Positions 8,241-17,230 of a DNA stretch of 64,000 bases are shown here, in pieces. The notes beneath the pieces were generated by a model that saw only the letters and a program-made list of their open reading frames with translations, did not search any database and was not told where the DNA came from. The position numbers and the translations under genes were made by a program. This stretch comes from an uncultured Sphingomonadales bacterium (lineage in GTDB: Bacteria > Pseudomonadota > Alphaproteobacteria > Sphingomonadales > Sphingomonadaceae): the NCBI GenBank assembly GCA_903839675.1, contig CAIMDB010000032.1, positions 248,001 to 312,000 on the forward strand, read 5' to 3'. Each line of letters starts with the position of its first letter. Position 1 is the first letter of the stretch.

Positions 8241-9908
8241 ATGAAACTGGCACGTTGGCTCGCCGCTGCATCCCTGTTGGCCGCCACGCCCGCAATTGCG
8301 GCGCCTGACGCGCCGCCGAAGCTGGTGGTTGCGATTTCAGTCGACCAGTTTTCAAGCGACCTGTTTTCCGAATGGCGCGGCAAGTTTACCGGCGGCCTGA
8401 AGCGGATGACGCAAGGTGCGATCTTCCCCGGCGGTTACCAAAGCCATGCCGCGACCGAAACCTGCCCCGGCCATGCGACCATCCTGAGCGGCATCCGCCC
8501 GGGCCGCGCGGGCATTGCCGCCAATGACTGGTTCGGCATGCGCGGGGAGAAGTTTGATGAAATCTACTGCGTCGAAGACGAGGATGTCGCCGGGTCAACG
8601 CATGACAATTACACAGTCTCGCTCAAGCATCTGAGCGAAGACTGGAGCCCGCTTGGTGACCGGTTGAAATCTCTACCCGGCAGCAAGACCCGCGTCTTTG
8701 CCGTGTCCGGCAAAGATCGTGGCGCGGCGTTGATGGCGGGACGCAAAGCGGATCAGGTCTTGTGGTATGATTGGCGGGCAAGGGGTTTCACGACCTATGC
8801 CAACGCAGACCTGCGCACTGCCGACGCTGCAGTGCCCGCGCTGAAGGCTGTTAATGCCCGCATCGCCCAGTGGCTGGCGAAGCCCGTTATTCCCCCCCTT
8901 CCTGCTGTCTGCACGGACAAGATCAATCCCGTTGCCGTCGGTAAGCTGACGGTTGGCGATGGGCCGGAAGACATGCCCCGCACGGACAAGCTCGACAACA
9001 CGGCCAAGGACTTCCGCACCAGCCGCGCGATTGACCTGGCGACGCTCGATCTGGCGGACAGCATGGTCGCAGCCAACCGATTGGGGCGTGGTCCCGGCAC
9101 AGATGTTTTGGCGATCAGCCTGTCGGGCACCGACTATATCGGCCACTCCTATGGCACCGAGGGGCCCGAAATGTGCGGGCAGATGGTGTCGCTTGATGCG
9201 CGGCTCGGTCGCTTCTTTGCAGCCCTGGATCGGCAGAAGATTGATTATGTCGTGGCACTCACAGCGGACCATGGCGGCTTTGACGCGCCCGAGCGGCATG
9301 ACATTCATGCCTGGCCCGCAGCCGATCGTGCGCCGCTGACGCTTGCTGCGCAGGCGATGTCGGGCCTGCTGGCCAAGCAGTTCGGCTGGCAGGGCACTCT
9401 GGTTGAAAACCGGTCACTTGGCGGGGATTATTGGTTCACGCCTGCGGTGCCCGGCAATCGGCGGATTGAAGCGGCGGCGTGGTTGAAAGTCGAAGTTGAA
9501 AAGCAGTTTGGAGACAAGATCGCCGCGGTCTTCACCAAGGCCGAGATTGCAGACCTTCCCGTCCCGACCGGAAACCCGGCGCTTTGGACATTGGCGCAGC
9601 GTGTCCGCGCGTCCTTCGTGCCCGACCGGTCCGGTGACATTTACATCGCGCTCGTCAATGGGCAGCAGCCGATGCCCGCCGGCATCCGGGGTTATGTCGC
9701 AACGCATGGCAGCCTTTGGGACTATGACCGCCGTGTGCCCATCCTGTTTTGGCGCAAAGGCATGACGCCGTTTGAACAGCCGCTTCCGGTGGAGACGGTC
9801 GACATCCTTCCCACATTGGGCAGCCTGATCGGCGTGCTGGTTCCGGCGGACTCAGTAGACGGACGTTGTCTTGATCTGGACGCCGGACCCAACAGCACCT
9901 GCAAATAG
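8241..9908 (+). CDS. Exported alkaline phosphatase, SPAP/PafA type
   Basis: This 555-residue phosphomonoesterase of the alkaline phosphatase superfamily resembles Sphingomonas SPAP and Flavobacterium PafA. It has a cleavable signal peptide (residues 1-20, ending A-I-A-A). The first metal-binding Asp lies in A-I-S-V-D-Q (D35). A Thr nucleophile (T74 in T-E-T-C-P-G-H-A-T) replaces the Ser of E. coli PhoA. Further metal ligands lie in L-S-G-T-D-Y-I-G-H-S-Y-G, T-A-D-H-G-G and near the C-terminal A-T-H-G-S. ATG 8241 is preceded by CAGGAGG. In the periplasm it would release phosphate from monoesters. No Pho box was identified in the 51 nt shared with dsbD. Confidence 0.9.
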   Translation: MKLARWLAAASLLAATPAIAAPDAPPKLVVAISVDQFSSDLFSEWRGKFTGGLKRMTQGAIFPGGYQSHAATETCPGHATILSGIRPGRAGIAANDWFGMRGEKFDEIYCVEDEDVAGSTHDNYTVSLKHLSEDWSPLGDRLKSLPGSKTRVFAVSGKDRGAALMAGRKADQVLWYDWRARGFTTYANADLRTADAAVPALKAVNARIAQWLAKPVIPPLPAVCTDKINPVAVGKLTVGDGPEDMPRTDKLDNTAKDFRTSRAIDLATLDLADSMVAANRLGRGPGTDVLAISLSGTDYIGHSYGTEGPEMCGQMVSLDARLGRFFAALDRQKIDYVVALTADHGGFDAPERHDIHAWPAADRAPLTLAAQAMSGLLAKQFGWQGTLVENRSLGGDYWFTPAVPGNRRIEAAAWLKVEVEKQFGDKIAAVFTKAEIADLPVPTGNPALWTLAQRVRASFVPDRSGDIYIALVNGQQPMPAGIRGYVATHGSLWDYDRRVPILFWRKGMTPFEQPLPVETVDILPTLGSLIGVLVPADSVDGRCLDLDAGPNSTCK

Positions 9909-9918
9909 GGCTGCGGCC

Positions 9919-10854
9919 CTAGCGCTCGTCATAGGGTTTTAGGCCAGCGCCCAGCTGATTGCCGGTCAGGCGGATGGCTTCACGCGTCCAGTTCGCGACA
10001 AAGGTGGATGTGCGCTGCACGCCCGGCGCAATCGACGCGCGGTTTGCGGAGATGGTGAGGCCTGCGGACGGGTTGTTGATGGTTTCCGCGCCCACGGCGA
10101 TAAAGGCGGAGTAGTTTTCCTTGCTGCGGCCCTGCACAAATTCATTGTGCGTAATCGTCCCGACGGACCCGGCAGGCAGGTCGATCATATAGTTGGTTTC
10201 TGATCCGCGCGTATCGTCAAAGCTGCTGTCGCTAATGTCGTTGCGGGCAGCCCTGCTCTTCACATAATGGCCGCCGGTGCCGCGTTCAAAGCGGGATCTG
10301 GTGACGATCAGCCGCGCATTGTCGTTCACATAGATGGAGTGCGAGCACATCCCGTCCGGGCATCCGCCAAGCCCGGAAAAGGTGGACCGGTCGATGCTGA
10401 TTGTCGCTGCCCGATCATTATTGGTGAGGATGCCCTGCTCCGAATTGCGGAACACCGTGTTGACCACGGTCAAATTCCCCTTCTCCAGTCGGATGCCGGA
10501 TCCGTTGCGGTCCGGCACCTGAAAATTCTGGAAAACCATGCCTTCGACATGCGCCGCTGCCCCGCGCAGCACAAGGCCGCCTTTCCCTTCGCACGAGGTG
10601 CCGTCAAAGATGACCGTTCCGGCAGTTATGGCTGCATAAGCGATACGTCCGCCTGTCTGCACGGCGCAGTCCCGATAAGTGCCCGGCGCGATGCGGATGG
10701 TGCCGTCGCCATTGCCGATGGCGGTCACCGCATCCTGCAGGCGCGCATAGCCCCGCCCCGTTTCCTCAACGGTAAAAGGCGCGCCGGACGGCTGGGCCGA
10801 CAAAGGGGCCGCAAGAACAAGCGCCAGCGCTACGGAACGATGAATAGGGGTCAT
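9919..10854 (-). CDS. Exported right-handed parallel beta-helix protein
   Basis: This 311-residue protein has a signal peptide (cleavage likely after L-S-A, about residue 21). The body is a run of short strands with recurring Asn and Gly turns (for example N-G-S-G-I-R-L, N-S-E-Q-G-I-L-T-N-N, and repeats near residues 110, 140 and 200), the signature of the pectin-lyase-like right-handed beta-helix fold. Such proteins bind or cleave polysaccharides, or act as structural surface proteins. I see no clear catalytic triad, so function is not assigned. It converges on the alkaline phosphatase gene with 10 nt between the stops. The 163 nt to fnrL hold both promoters but no clear FNR box. Confidence 0.75.
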   Translation of the reverse strand: MTPIHRSVALALVLAAPLSAQPSGAPFTVEETGRGYARLQDAVTAIGNGDGTIRIAPGTYRDCAVQTGGRIAYAAITAGTVIFDGTSCEGKGGLVLRGAAAHVEGMVFQNFQVPDRNGSGIRLEKGNLTVVNTVFRNSEQGILTNNDRAATISIDRSTFSGLGGCPDGMCSHSIYVNDNARLIVTRSRFERGTGGHYVKSRAARNDISDSSFDDTRGSETNYMIDLPAGSVGTITHNEFVQGRSKENYSAFIAVGAETINNPSAGLTISANRASIAPGVQRTSTFVANWTREAIRLTGNQLGAGLKPYDER

Positions 10855-11017
10855 GGGATGCCTCGATGATTCCCGCCGTTTTGGCGTTATTGCGCGTGAA
10901 ATGTCGAGGTCAATTGAGGGTTAACCTGTCCTCGTACTGCCAGTAACCCAAGGTAGTTTCCTCAATTTACGTCATTTTTAATTGTGCGTTGCGTCCGCTT
11001 TCCTGTAGCGCAAGATC

Positions 11018-11719
11018 ATGTCCAATTGTGATACATGCTTGGTCAGAAACAGGGCCATCTGTTCAGCTCTCGCGCCGGAAGAGCTTGGTGCCCTCGCCAA
11101 ACTTGGCCGCAAACAGATGGTGACGCGCGGCCAGACTTTGGTTTGGGAAGGGGATGAAGCCCTCGTCGTTGCCAATGTTATTCAGGGTGTGCTCAAATTG
11201 TCGGTCTCGACAGCTGACGGTCGTGAACAGATTGTCGGCGTCGTCTTCCCGTCGGACTTCATCGGCCGGCCCTTTGGCAAAGAAAGCCCTTATGGGGTCA
11301 CCGCGCTGACGGATGCCGAAGTGTGCGTCTTTACGCGCGCAGCGTTTGATGGATTCGCCAAGGAACATCCCGATTTGCAACACAAGCTGCTGGAGCGGAC
11401 GCTCGATGAGCTTGACCGGGCGCGCCAATGGATGATGCTGCTTGGCCGCAAAACCGCCAGTGAGCGGATTGCGACGCTGCTTTTGGAAATCTCCAACCGG
11501 TTGGGCAGCACAAGCTGTTCTGCCATCACGCCGTTTCTCAATGAATTTGATCTGCCGATGGACCGTCAACAAATGGGCGATGTCCTTGGCCTCACGATCG
11601 AAACCGTCAGCCGTCAGCTCACCAAGCTGAAAGAGGCTGACATGATTGCATTGCCTGATAGGCGTCGTGTCGTGATCAAAGACCGCCGTCGGCTCGAGAA
11701 CATTGCGCTCGCAGCATAG
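11018..11719 (+). CDS. fnrL: Crp/Fnr-family oxygen-sensing regulator, FnrL type
   Basis: This 233-residue regulator has an N-terminal cysteine cluster (C4, C7, C15) and a fourth cysteine (C103, in A-E-V-C-V-F). Together these match the [4Fe-4S] ligands of FNR/FnrL that are lost on exposure to oxygen. A cyclic-nucleotide-like effector domain (about 20-140) and a long dimerisation helix follow. The helix-turn-helix has recognition residues E-T-V-S-R, the set that reads TTGA(C/T) half-sites. The gene sits directly upstream of ccoN, with a perfect TTGAC-N4-GTCAA box between them, and a second box lies before hemN. It is therefore the likely activator of this respiration block under low oxygen. 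No box is seen before fnrL itself. Confidence 0.92.
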   Translation: MSNCDTCLVRNRAICSALAPEELGALAKLGRKQMVTRGQTLVWEGDEALVVANVIQGVLKLSVSTADGREQIVGVVFPSDFIGRPFGKESPYGVTALTDAEVCVFTRAAFDGFAKEHPDLQHKLLERTLDELDRARQWMMLLGRKTASERIATLLLEISNRLGSTSCSAITPFLNEFDLPMDRQQMGDVLGLTIETVSRQLTKLKEADMIALPDRRRVVIKDRRRLENIALAA

Positions 11720-11723
11720 GCTT

Positions 11724-11737
11724 TTGACTTAGGTCAA
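11724..11737. promoter_or_regulatory. FNR/FixK box upstream of ccoN
   Basis: TTGACTTAGGTCAA is a perfect inverted repeat (TTGAC/GTCAA with a 4-nt centre) that matches the alphaproteobacterial FNR/FixK consensus. It lies five bases after the fnrL stop and about 75 bp before the chosen ccoN start, a usual place for an activator site centred near -41. It predicts that ccoNOQPGHIS is switched on by the FnrL encoded next door. Confidence 0.85.
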
Positions 11738-11811
11738 TGCCCCGCTGCTGACGTCCTGCAAGGCAGGGCCGCAGGGATATGCCGCATGGCGCGGCGTCTC
11801 GGGGAACGACC

Positions 11812-13467
11812 ATGGAAGAAGTTATCCTGCGCGGTGGGGTCTATTATCTTGTTGCTTTCATAGCCTTTTTTGGGGCCATCACCGGTGTCGATACCGGCTT
11901 TTCAGTCCATATGTGGATCGTAATGGCGGCCGCATTGATCGCGGCCTTCTATTCGAACCGCGGCTTTGATTATTCGACCGGCCGGTTTCCCACACCGTCT
12001 GCGCAGACGCTGTCGACTTATGATGATGATCCGATCCGCTGGGGCGCGATTGCGACGCTGTTCTGGGGTATGGCAGGCTTCTTGGTCGGTCTGATCATCG
12101 CGTTGCAGCTCGCCTTCCCTGTGCTCAACCTTGGCTTTGAATATACGAGCTTTGGGCGCCTCCGGCCGCTGCACACCTCGGCGGTGATCTTTGCCTTTGG
12201 TGGCAATGCGCTGATCGCGACCAGTTTCTACATCGTCCAGCGGACGTGCCGCGCGCGGCTGGCCTTCCCCGGCCTCGCCCGCTTTGTGTTCTGGGGCTAT
12301 CAGTTGTTCATCGTTCTGGCCGCAACCGGCTATCTGATGGGCGTGACCGAGGGCCGCGAATATGCCGAGCCTGAATGGTATGTCGACCTCTGGCTGACGG
12401 TCGTCTGGGTCTCTTATCTTGTCGTCTTCGGCGGCACGATCATGAAGCGCAAAGAGCCGCATATCTATGTGGCCAACTGGTTCTTCCTGTCCTTCATCAT
12501 CACCATCGCGATGCTCCATCTGGTCAACAACTTGTCGCTGCCGGTCAGCCTTGTTGGGTCCAAAAGCTATTCCGCCTTTGCCGGGGTTCAAGATGCGCTG
12601 ACGCAGTGGTGGTATGGTCATAATGCGGTCGGCTTTTTCCTGACCGCCGGCTTTCTGGGCATGATGTATTACTTCGTGCCCAAACAGGCCGAACGGCCGG
12701 TTTATTCCTACCGGTTGTCGATCATCCACTTCTGGTCGCTGATCTTCCTCTACATCTGGGCGGGGCCACACCACCTCCACTACACAGCCCTGCCCGATTG
12801 GGCGCAGACGCTGGGCATGGTCTTTTCGATCATGCTGTGGATGCCCAGCTGGGGCGGCATGATCAACGGCCTGATGACGCTCAATGGCGCATGGGACAAG
12901 ATCCGCACCGACCCGATTATCCGTATGATGGTCATGGCGCTCGCCTTTTACGGCATGTCGACCTTTGAAGGCCCGATGATGTCGATCAAGGCTGTTAACA
13001 GCCTGTCGCACTATACCGACTGGACGATTGGTCATGTGCATTCCGGCGCGCTCGGCTGGAACGGGATGATCACCTTTGCGTCGCTCTATTACATGTTCCC
13101 GCGCCTGTGGAACCGGCCGCGCATGTATTCGCTGCGGATGATCAACTGGCACTTCTGGCTCGCGACGATTGGCATCGTTTTCTACGCCTCGTCCATGTGG
13201 GTCACGGGCATCATGGAAGGCCTGATGTGGCGCGAATATGGGGCGGACGGCTACCTCGTTTACGCCTTTAGCGAAACCGTCGCGGCCAAGTTCCCAATGT
13301 ATCTCATCCGTGCGGCAGGCGGTGCCCTGTACCTGACCGGAGCCTGTGTGATGGTCTTCAATGTCTGGATGACGCTGGCCGGCAAAATCCGCGCTGAAAA
13401 GCCGATGACCGAAACCCTCCACGACCCGGTTGCCGACCGTCCCGCGGTCGCCGTGCCCGCCGAATAA
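11812..13467 (+). CDS. ccoN: Cytochrome cbb3 oxidase subunit I
   Basis: This 551-residue catalytic subunit of the high-affinity cbb3 oxidase spans the membrane with about 12 helices. It carries heme b, heme b3 and CuB. Conserved His-containing helices are visible: [13 protein letters not shown] (low-spin heme ligand), [13 protein letters not shown] (CuB ligand region with the nearby Tyr), G-P-H-H-L-H-Y-T, and [16 protein letters not shown] 11812 follows GGGGAAC; an in-frame ATG at 11779 would add 11 residues without a good ribosome site. It is the first gene of the cco operon, with the FNR box just upstream. Confidence 0.95.
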   Translation: MEEVILRGGVYYLVAFIAFFGAITGVDTGFSVHMWIVMAAALIAAFYSNRGFDYSTGRFPTPSAQTLSTYDDDPIRWGAIATLFWGMAGFLVGLIIALQLAFPVLNLGFEYTSFGRLRPLHTSAVIFAFGGNALIATSFYIVQRTCRARLAFPGLARFVFWGYQLFIVLAATGYLMGVTEGREYAEPEWYVDLWLTVVWVSYLVVFGGTIMKRKEPHIYVANWFFLSFIITIAMLHLVNNLSLPVSLVGSKSYSAFAGVQDALTQWWYGHNAVGFFLTAGFLGMMYYFVPKQAERPVYSYRLSIIHFWSLIFLYIWAGPHHLHYTALPDWAQTLGMVFSIMLWMPSWGGMINGLMTLNGAWDKIRTDPIIRMMVMALAFYGMSTFEGPMMSIKAVNSLSHYTDWTIGHVHSGALGWNGMITFASLYYMFPRLWNRPRMYSLRMINWHFWLATIGIVFYASSMWVTGIMEGLMWREYGADGYLVYAFSETVAAKFPMYLIRAAGGALYLTGACVMVFNVWMTLAGKIRAEKPMTETLHDPVADRPAVAVPAE

Positions 13468-13480
13468 GGAGTTCAAGAAC

Positions 13481-14227
13481 ATGGCATTCAAGGCACTCAA
13501 CCACGGCACGCTGGAACGCAATGTCGGCCTGCTCGGTCTCCTCGCCCTGCTGACCGTCACCATCGGCGGCATCGTGGAAATCGCGCCGCTCTTCTGGATC
13601 GACTCCACCATCGAAAAGGTGAAGGGCGTTCGCCCCTACACGCCGCTCGAGCTGGCCGGTCGGAACATCTATATCCGCGAAGGCTGCTATGTCTGCCACA
13701 GCCAGATGATCCGCCCGTTCCGCGATGAGGTGGAACGGTACGGTCATTACAGCCTGGCGGCCGAGTCGATGTACGACCATCCGTTCCAATGGGGGTCAAA
13801 ACGGACCGGGCCAGATCTGGCGCGGGTCGGCGGGCGTTACTCGGATGAATGGCACCGCCAGCATCTAAAGAACCCGCAATCGGTCGTGCCGGAATCGGTG
13901 ATGCCGCAATATCCCTTCTTGGCCGAAAAGGACCTGAAGGCCGGCGACATGACCGCGCATCTCAAGACGCTCATCGCCGTGGGTGTCCCCTACACCAACA
14001 AGGACATTGCGCAGGCCAATGTTGATCTCGCCGCGCAAGCGGATCCGGATGCCGATGCGGGGGACTTCGCCAAGCGATATCCGAAAGCACAGATCCGCGA
14101 TTATGACGGCAACCCTGCGCGCCTGACCGAGCTGGACGCGCTGATCGCCTATCTGCAGATGATCGGCACGCTCGTCGATTTCAAGGCTGCTGAAGCTCAG
14201 GAGCAGGCCGGGGAGACGGCAAAGTGA
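13481..14227 (+). CDS. ccoO: Cytochrome cbb3 oxidase subunit II (monoheme c)
   Basis: This 248-residue membrane-anchored monoheme cytochrome c has one N-terminal transmembrane helix (residues 10-35), and heme c is attached at C-Y-V-C-H (about residue 69). Met ligand candidates lie in S-V-M-P-x-Y. It takes electrons from CcoP and passes them to CcoN. AAGGAG (13466-13471), overlapping the ccoN stop, precedes ATG 13481. Its stop overlaps the ccoQ start (GTGA at 14224-14227). Confidence 0.95.
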   Translation: MAFKALNHGTLERNVGLLGLLALLTVTIGGIVEIAPLFWIDSTIEKVKGVRPYTPLELAGRNIYIREGCYVCHSQMIRPFRDEVERYGHYSLAAESMYDHPFQWGSKRTGPDLARVGGRYSDEWHRQHLKNPQSVVPESVMPQYPFLAEKDLKAGDMTAHLKTLIAVGVPYTNKDIAQANVDLAAQADPDADAGDFAKRYPKAQIRDYDGNPARLTELDALIAYLQMIGTLVDFKAAEAQEQAGETAK

Positions 14228-14382
14228 CCTACGACGCCCTTCGGCATTTTGCAGACAGCTGGGGCCTCGTCCTCATGACGGTGTCGTTCCTGACCTTCGT
14301 TGGCTGGGCCTTCCGGCCGGGGTCAAAGGACCTCAGTTCAGACGCTGCCAACTCGATCTTCAAGGAAGATGACAATGGCTAA
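14224..14382 (+). CDS. ccoQ: Small cbb3 oxidase subunit CcoQ
   Basis: This 52-residue protein has one transmembrane helix (about residues 15-31, [18 protein letters not shown]) followed by a short polar tail ending in acidic residues, the usual form of CcoQ/FixQ, which stabilises the oxidase complex. It starts with GTG overlapping the ccoO stop. Its stop lies inside the first codons of ccoP (8-nt overlap), so all three are translationally coupled. Confidence 0.9.
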   Translation: MTYDALRHFADSWGLVLMTVSFLTFVGWAFRPGSKDLSSDAANSIFKEDDNG

Positions 14383-15304
14383 AAATGACAAAGACTTTGG
14401 CCCTCGCGTCGACACGCCCACCGGCACCGAATTTGTCGGCCATGAGTGGGACGGGATTGAGGAGCTCAACACCCCGCTGCCGCGCTGGTGGCTGCTGACC
14501 TTTTACGCCTGCATCATCTGGGCCATCGGCTACACGATCATGTACCCGGCTTGGCCGATGATCAGCCGTGCCACAACAGGGGTGACCGGATGGACGAGCC
14601 GCGGGCAGTTTGAAGCAGAAGTAAGAGCGCAAACGGCCAAGCGCGCGCCGTTGCTGGCAGCGATTGCGGCGACACCCATTGAAGCGTTGCCAACCAAGCC
14701 GAACCTGATGAGTGCGGCTGTTGAAGGCGGCAAGGCAGCGTTTAAGGTCAATTGCGTGCAATGCCATGGGTCGGGTGCCGCCGGGTCCATCGGGTATCCA
14801 AACCTCAACGATGATGACTGGCTGTGGGGCGGCGATATGAAGGCGCTGGACTATACCCTGACGCACGGCATCCGGAACCCGGACCATCCTGCAACCCGCG
14901 TCTCGCAAATGCCGGCCTTTGACGGTGTTCTGACCCCGGCGGAGATTGCGGCAGTGGTGGCGCATGTCCGCACAATCTCCGGCCAGCGTAAAGCCGATGG
15001 GTTGGCGCAGCAGGGGGCGGCGCTGTTCGCCACCAACTGTGCGCTGTGTCACGGACCGGCGGGCAAGGGGCTGCGCAACGTCGGTGCCCCGAACCTGACT
15101 GACGGCATCTGGCTCTACGGTGGTGACGCCGCCACACTGACGCAGACCATCAAGATGAGCCGACAGGGCGTCATGCCGCGTTGGGGCCAAAAGCTCGACG
15201 CGACCACGATCAAAATGCTCGCCGCCTATGTCCATTCGCTGGGCGGAGGCGAGGCGAACCCGGCACCGCAGGAGGTCGCAGTGTCCAATGTCCCAACCAA
15301 ATAG
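14375..15304 (+). CDS. ccoP: Cytochrome cbb3 oxidase subunit III (diheme c)
   Basis: This diheme cytochrome c has 309 residues. After a soluble start and a transmembrane segment (about residues 35-55, ending P-A-W-P), two cytochrome c domains follow with C-V-Q-C-H and C-A-L-C-H. It is the entry point for electrons from the bc1 complex or soluble cytochromes. AGGAAG lies 6 nt upstream of ATG 14375. It overlaps ccoQ at the front and ccoG at the end (17 nt). Confidence 0.95.
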   Translation: MAKNDKDFGPRVDTPTGTEFVGHEWDGIEELNTPLPRWWLLTFYACIIWAIGYTIMYPAWPMISRATTGVTGWTSRGQFEAEVRAQTAKRAPLLAAIAATPIEALPTKPNLMSAAVEGGKAAFKVNCVQCHGSGAAGSIGYPNLNDDDWLWGGDMKALDYTLTHGIRNPDHPATRVSQMPAFDGVLTPAEIAAVVAHVRTISGQRKADGLAQQGAALFATNCALCHGPAGKGLRNVGAPNLTDGIWLYGGDAATLTQTIKMSRQGVMPRWGQKLDATTIKMLAAYVHSLGGGEANPAPQEVAVSNVPTK

Positions 15305-16775
15305 CCCGGTAGAAGACGCGCCGTACCTCTACGAAAAGCGCAAGGCTGTTTACCCCAAAGCGGTGGATGGCACTTTCCGACGCCTGAAATGGGCGATCAT
15401 GCTCGTCACCTTGGCGATCTATTACGTCACGCCTTGGCTGCGGTGGGATCGCGGCCCCTATGCGCCGGATCAGGCGGTCCTTGTCGATATGGCGCACCGG
15501 CGGTTCTACATGTTCTCGATCGAGATTTGGCCGCATGAATTTTACTATGTGGCCGGTCTGCTCGTCATGGCGGGTATCGGGCTGTTCCTCGTGACCTCGG
15601 CGGTCGGCCGAGCCTGGTGCGGCTATGCCTGTCCGCAGACGGTGTGGACCGACCTGTTCCAGCATGTCGAGCGCTGGATTGATGGAGACCGCAACGCCCA
15701 GCTCCGCCTCGATAAGGCGCCATGGGGGCCGACCAAGATCGTCCGGCGCTTGTCCAAATGGTCCATCTGGCTCGTGATCGCTGTGGCGACGGGCGGCGCG
15801 TGGATTTTCTACTTCGCTGATGCGCCGACGCTTGCGCGGGATTTCTTGACGGGGCAGGCGCCCGCCATCGCCTATTCCACCGTCGGCGTGCTGACCGCGA
15901 CGACCTTCATCTTCGGCGGCTTCATGCGGGAACAGGTGTGCATCTATATGTGCCCCTGGCCACGCATCCAGACGGCCATGCTTGATGAGAAATCGCTGCT
16001 CGTCACCTATAAGGATTGGCGCGGGGAGCCCCGCACGCATGGTTTGAAAAAGGCGGCAGACGAAGGCGCGGCGCTCAAGACGGGTGACTGCATTGATTGT
16101 CTCCAATGCGTCTCGGTCTGCCCCACCGGCATCGATATTCGAGAAGGGCCACAGATCGGCTGCATTACCTGCGCCCTGTGCATCGACGCCTGCGACACCG
16201 TCATGGCGCAGATCGGCAAGCCACGCGGCCTCATCGATTATTGCACGCTCGACGATGCCGACATTGAAAAGGCAGGCGGCCAGAGCGCGCCTTTGCTCAA
16301 AACAATCTTCCGGCCCCGGACCCTCATCTATCTTGGCATCTGGACATCAATCGGGGTCGCCATGCTCTTTGCGCTTGGCCAACGCACCCGGCTGGATCTC
16401 AATGTCCAGCATGATCGCAACCCGGTGTTCGTCCAACTGTCAGACGGGTCGATCCGCAACAACTACATGGTCAAGGTCCGCAATATGGAAACGCGGCCGA
16501 GGGACGTCGAGCTGGTCGTCACCGGCTTGCCGGGCGCTGTCGTGTGGACCGCGGATACCGACCGCGTTGAAGGACGTAGCAGCGTCGATCTGCGCGTGGC
16601 GCCGGACAGCATCCGCAAGGTCCGGCTGTTCGTGGCGGCGCCTGCCAAGGGCGACGAGCACAGCGAGTTCAAGGTCACGGTCAAAGCCAAGAGCGGCCAT
16701 GAAAAGGGCGATTCCGACGAGGTCGTCTTTGAACGCCCCGAAGGTTTGGACGATGATGAAGGAGACAGAGAATGA
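15288..16775 (+). CDS. ccoG: Oxidase assembly protein CcoG/FixG (RdxA), Fe-S membrane protein
   Basis: This polytopic membrane protein of 495 residues is involved in cbb3 assembly, where homologues act as a cupric reductase supplying Cu(I). The membrane part includes W-C-G-Y-A-C-P-Q-T-V-W and C-I-Y-M-C-P-W-P, the conserved CxxxCP elements. Two ferredoxin-type clusters follow: C-I-D-C-L-Q-C-V-S-V-C-P and C-I-T-C-A-L-C-I-D-A-C-D. A C-terminal Ig-like domain (about 380-490) completes the FixG layout. GGAGG at 15271-15275 supports ATG 15288. Its stop overlaps ccoH (ATGA). Confidence 0.93.
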   Translation: MSQPNSPVEDAPYLYEKRKAVYPKAVDGTFRRLKWAIMLVTLAIYYVTPWLRWDRGPYAPDQAVLVDMAHRRFYMFSIEIWPHEFYYVAGLLVMAGIGLFLVTSAVGRAWCGYACPQTVWTDLFQHVERWIDGDRNAQLRLDKAPWGPTKIVRRLSKWSIWLVIAVATGGAWIFYFADAPTLARDFLTGQAPAIAYSTVGVLTATTFIFGGFMREQVCIYMCPWPRIQTAMLDEKSLLVTYKDWRGEPRTHGLKKAADEGAALKTGDCIDCLQCVSVCPTGIDIREGPQIGCITCALCIDACDTVMAQIGKPRGLIDYCTLDDADIEKAGGQSAPLLKTIFRPRTLIYLGIWTSIGVAMLFALGQRTRLDLNVQHDRNPVFVQLSDGSIRNNYMVKVRNMETRPRDVELVVTGLPGAVVWTADTDRVEGRSSVDLRVAPDSIRKVRLFVAAPAKGDEHSEFKVTVKAKSGHEKGDSDEVVFERPEGLDDDEGDRE

Positions 16776-17230
16776 GCGGGCGCAAGTTCACCGGCTGGCA
16801 CATGACCGGCATTCTCGTCGCCTTTTTCGGCGTGGTCGTCTCCGTCAATGTCTTCATGGCACGGGCGGCCATCTCGACCTTTGGCGGCACCGTTGTCGAC
16901 AACAGCTATGTCGCCAGCCAGAAATTCAACGGCTGGCTGGACAAGGCAGAGGCGCAGAAGGCGCTTGGCTGGACGGTTTCGGCCCGGCTGAATGGAAGCC
17001 GCCATGTGGAACTGACGGCGGACTTGGGGCAGGTGCCGCTGCGCAATGCGGCTGTCGAAGCGCTTGTCCGTCACCCACTTGGCCGCGTGCCCGAACGCAG
17101 CCTACGCTTTGATCAAACCCAAGAAGGCATTTGGACCAGCCGTGAGGCTTTGCCCGCTGGCCGCTGGATCGTGCATCTGACGGTCCGTCGTGGCGGCGAA
17201 GCGCATCGCCAGGTGGAAGATCTGCTATGA
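16772..17230 (+). CDS. ccoH: cbb3 oxidase assembly protein CcoH/FixH
   Basis: This 152-residue protein has one N-terminal transmembrane helix (residues 10-30) and a periplasmic domain of the FixH type that starts with the N-x-Y-x-x-S-Q-K-F-N motif. It helps assemble and stabilise the oxidase. It is coupled by 4-nt ATGA overlaps to ccoG upstream and ccoI downstream. Confidence 0.92.
   Translation: MSGRKFTGWHMTGILVAFFGVVVSVNVFMARAAISTFGGTVVDNSYVASQKFNGWLDKAEAQKALGWTVSARLNGSRHVELTADLGQVPLRNAAVEALVRHPLGRVPERSLRFDQTQEGIWTSREALPAGRWIVHLTVRRGGEAHRQVEDLL

Noticed and set aside
10900-10990. A possible FNR box before fnrL (GGTCAATTGAGG and nearby TTTACGTCA)
   Set aside because: Half-sites are not correctly spaced for TTGA(C/T)-N4-(A/G)TCAA.
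11902-13611. A 569-codon open frame antisense to ccoN
   Set aside because: Shadow of ccoN, low-complexity Arg/His/Asp composition, no ribosome site.
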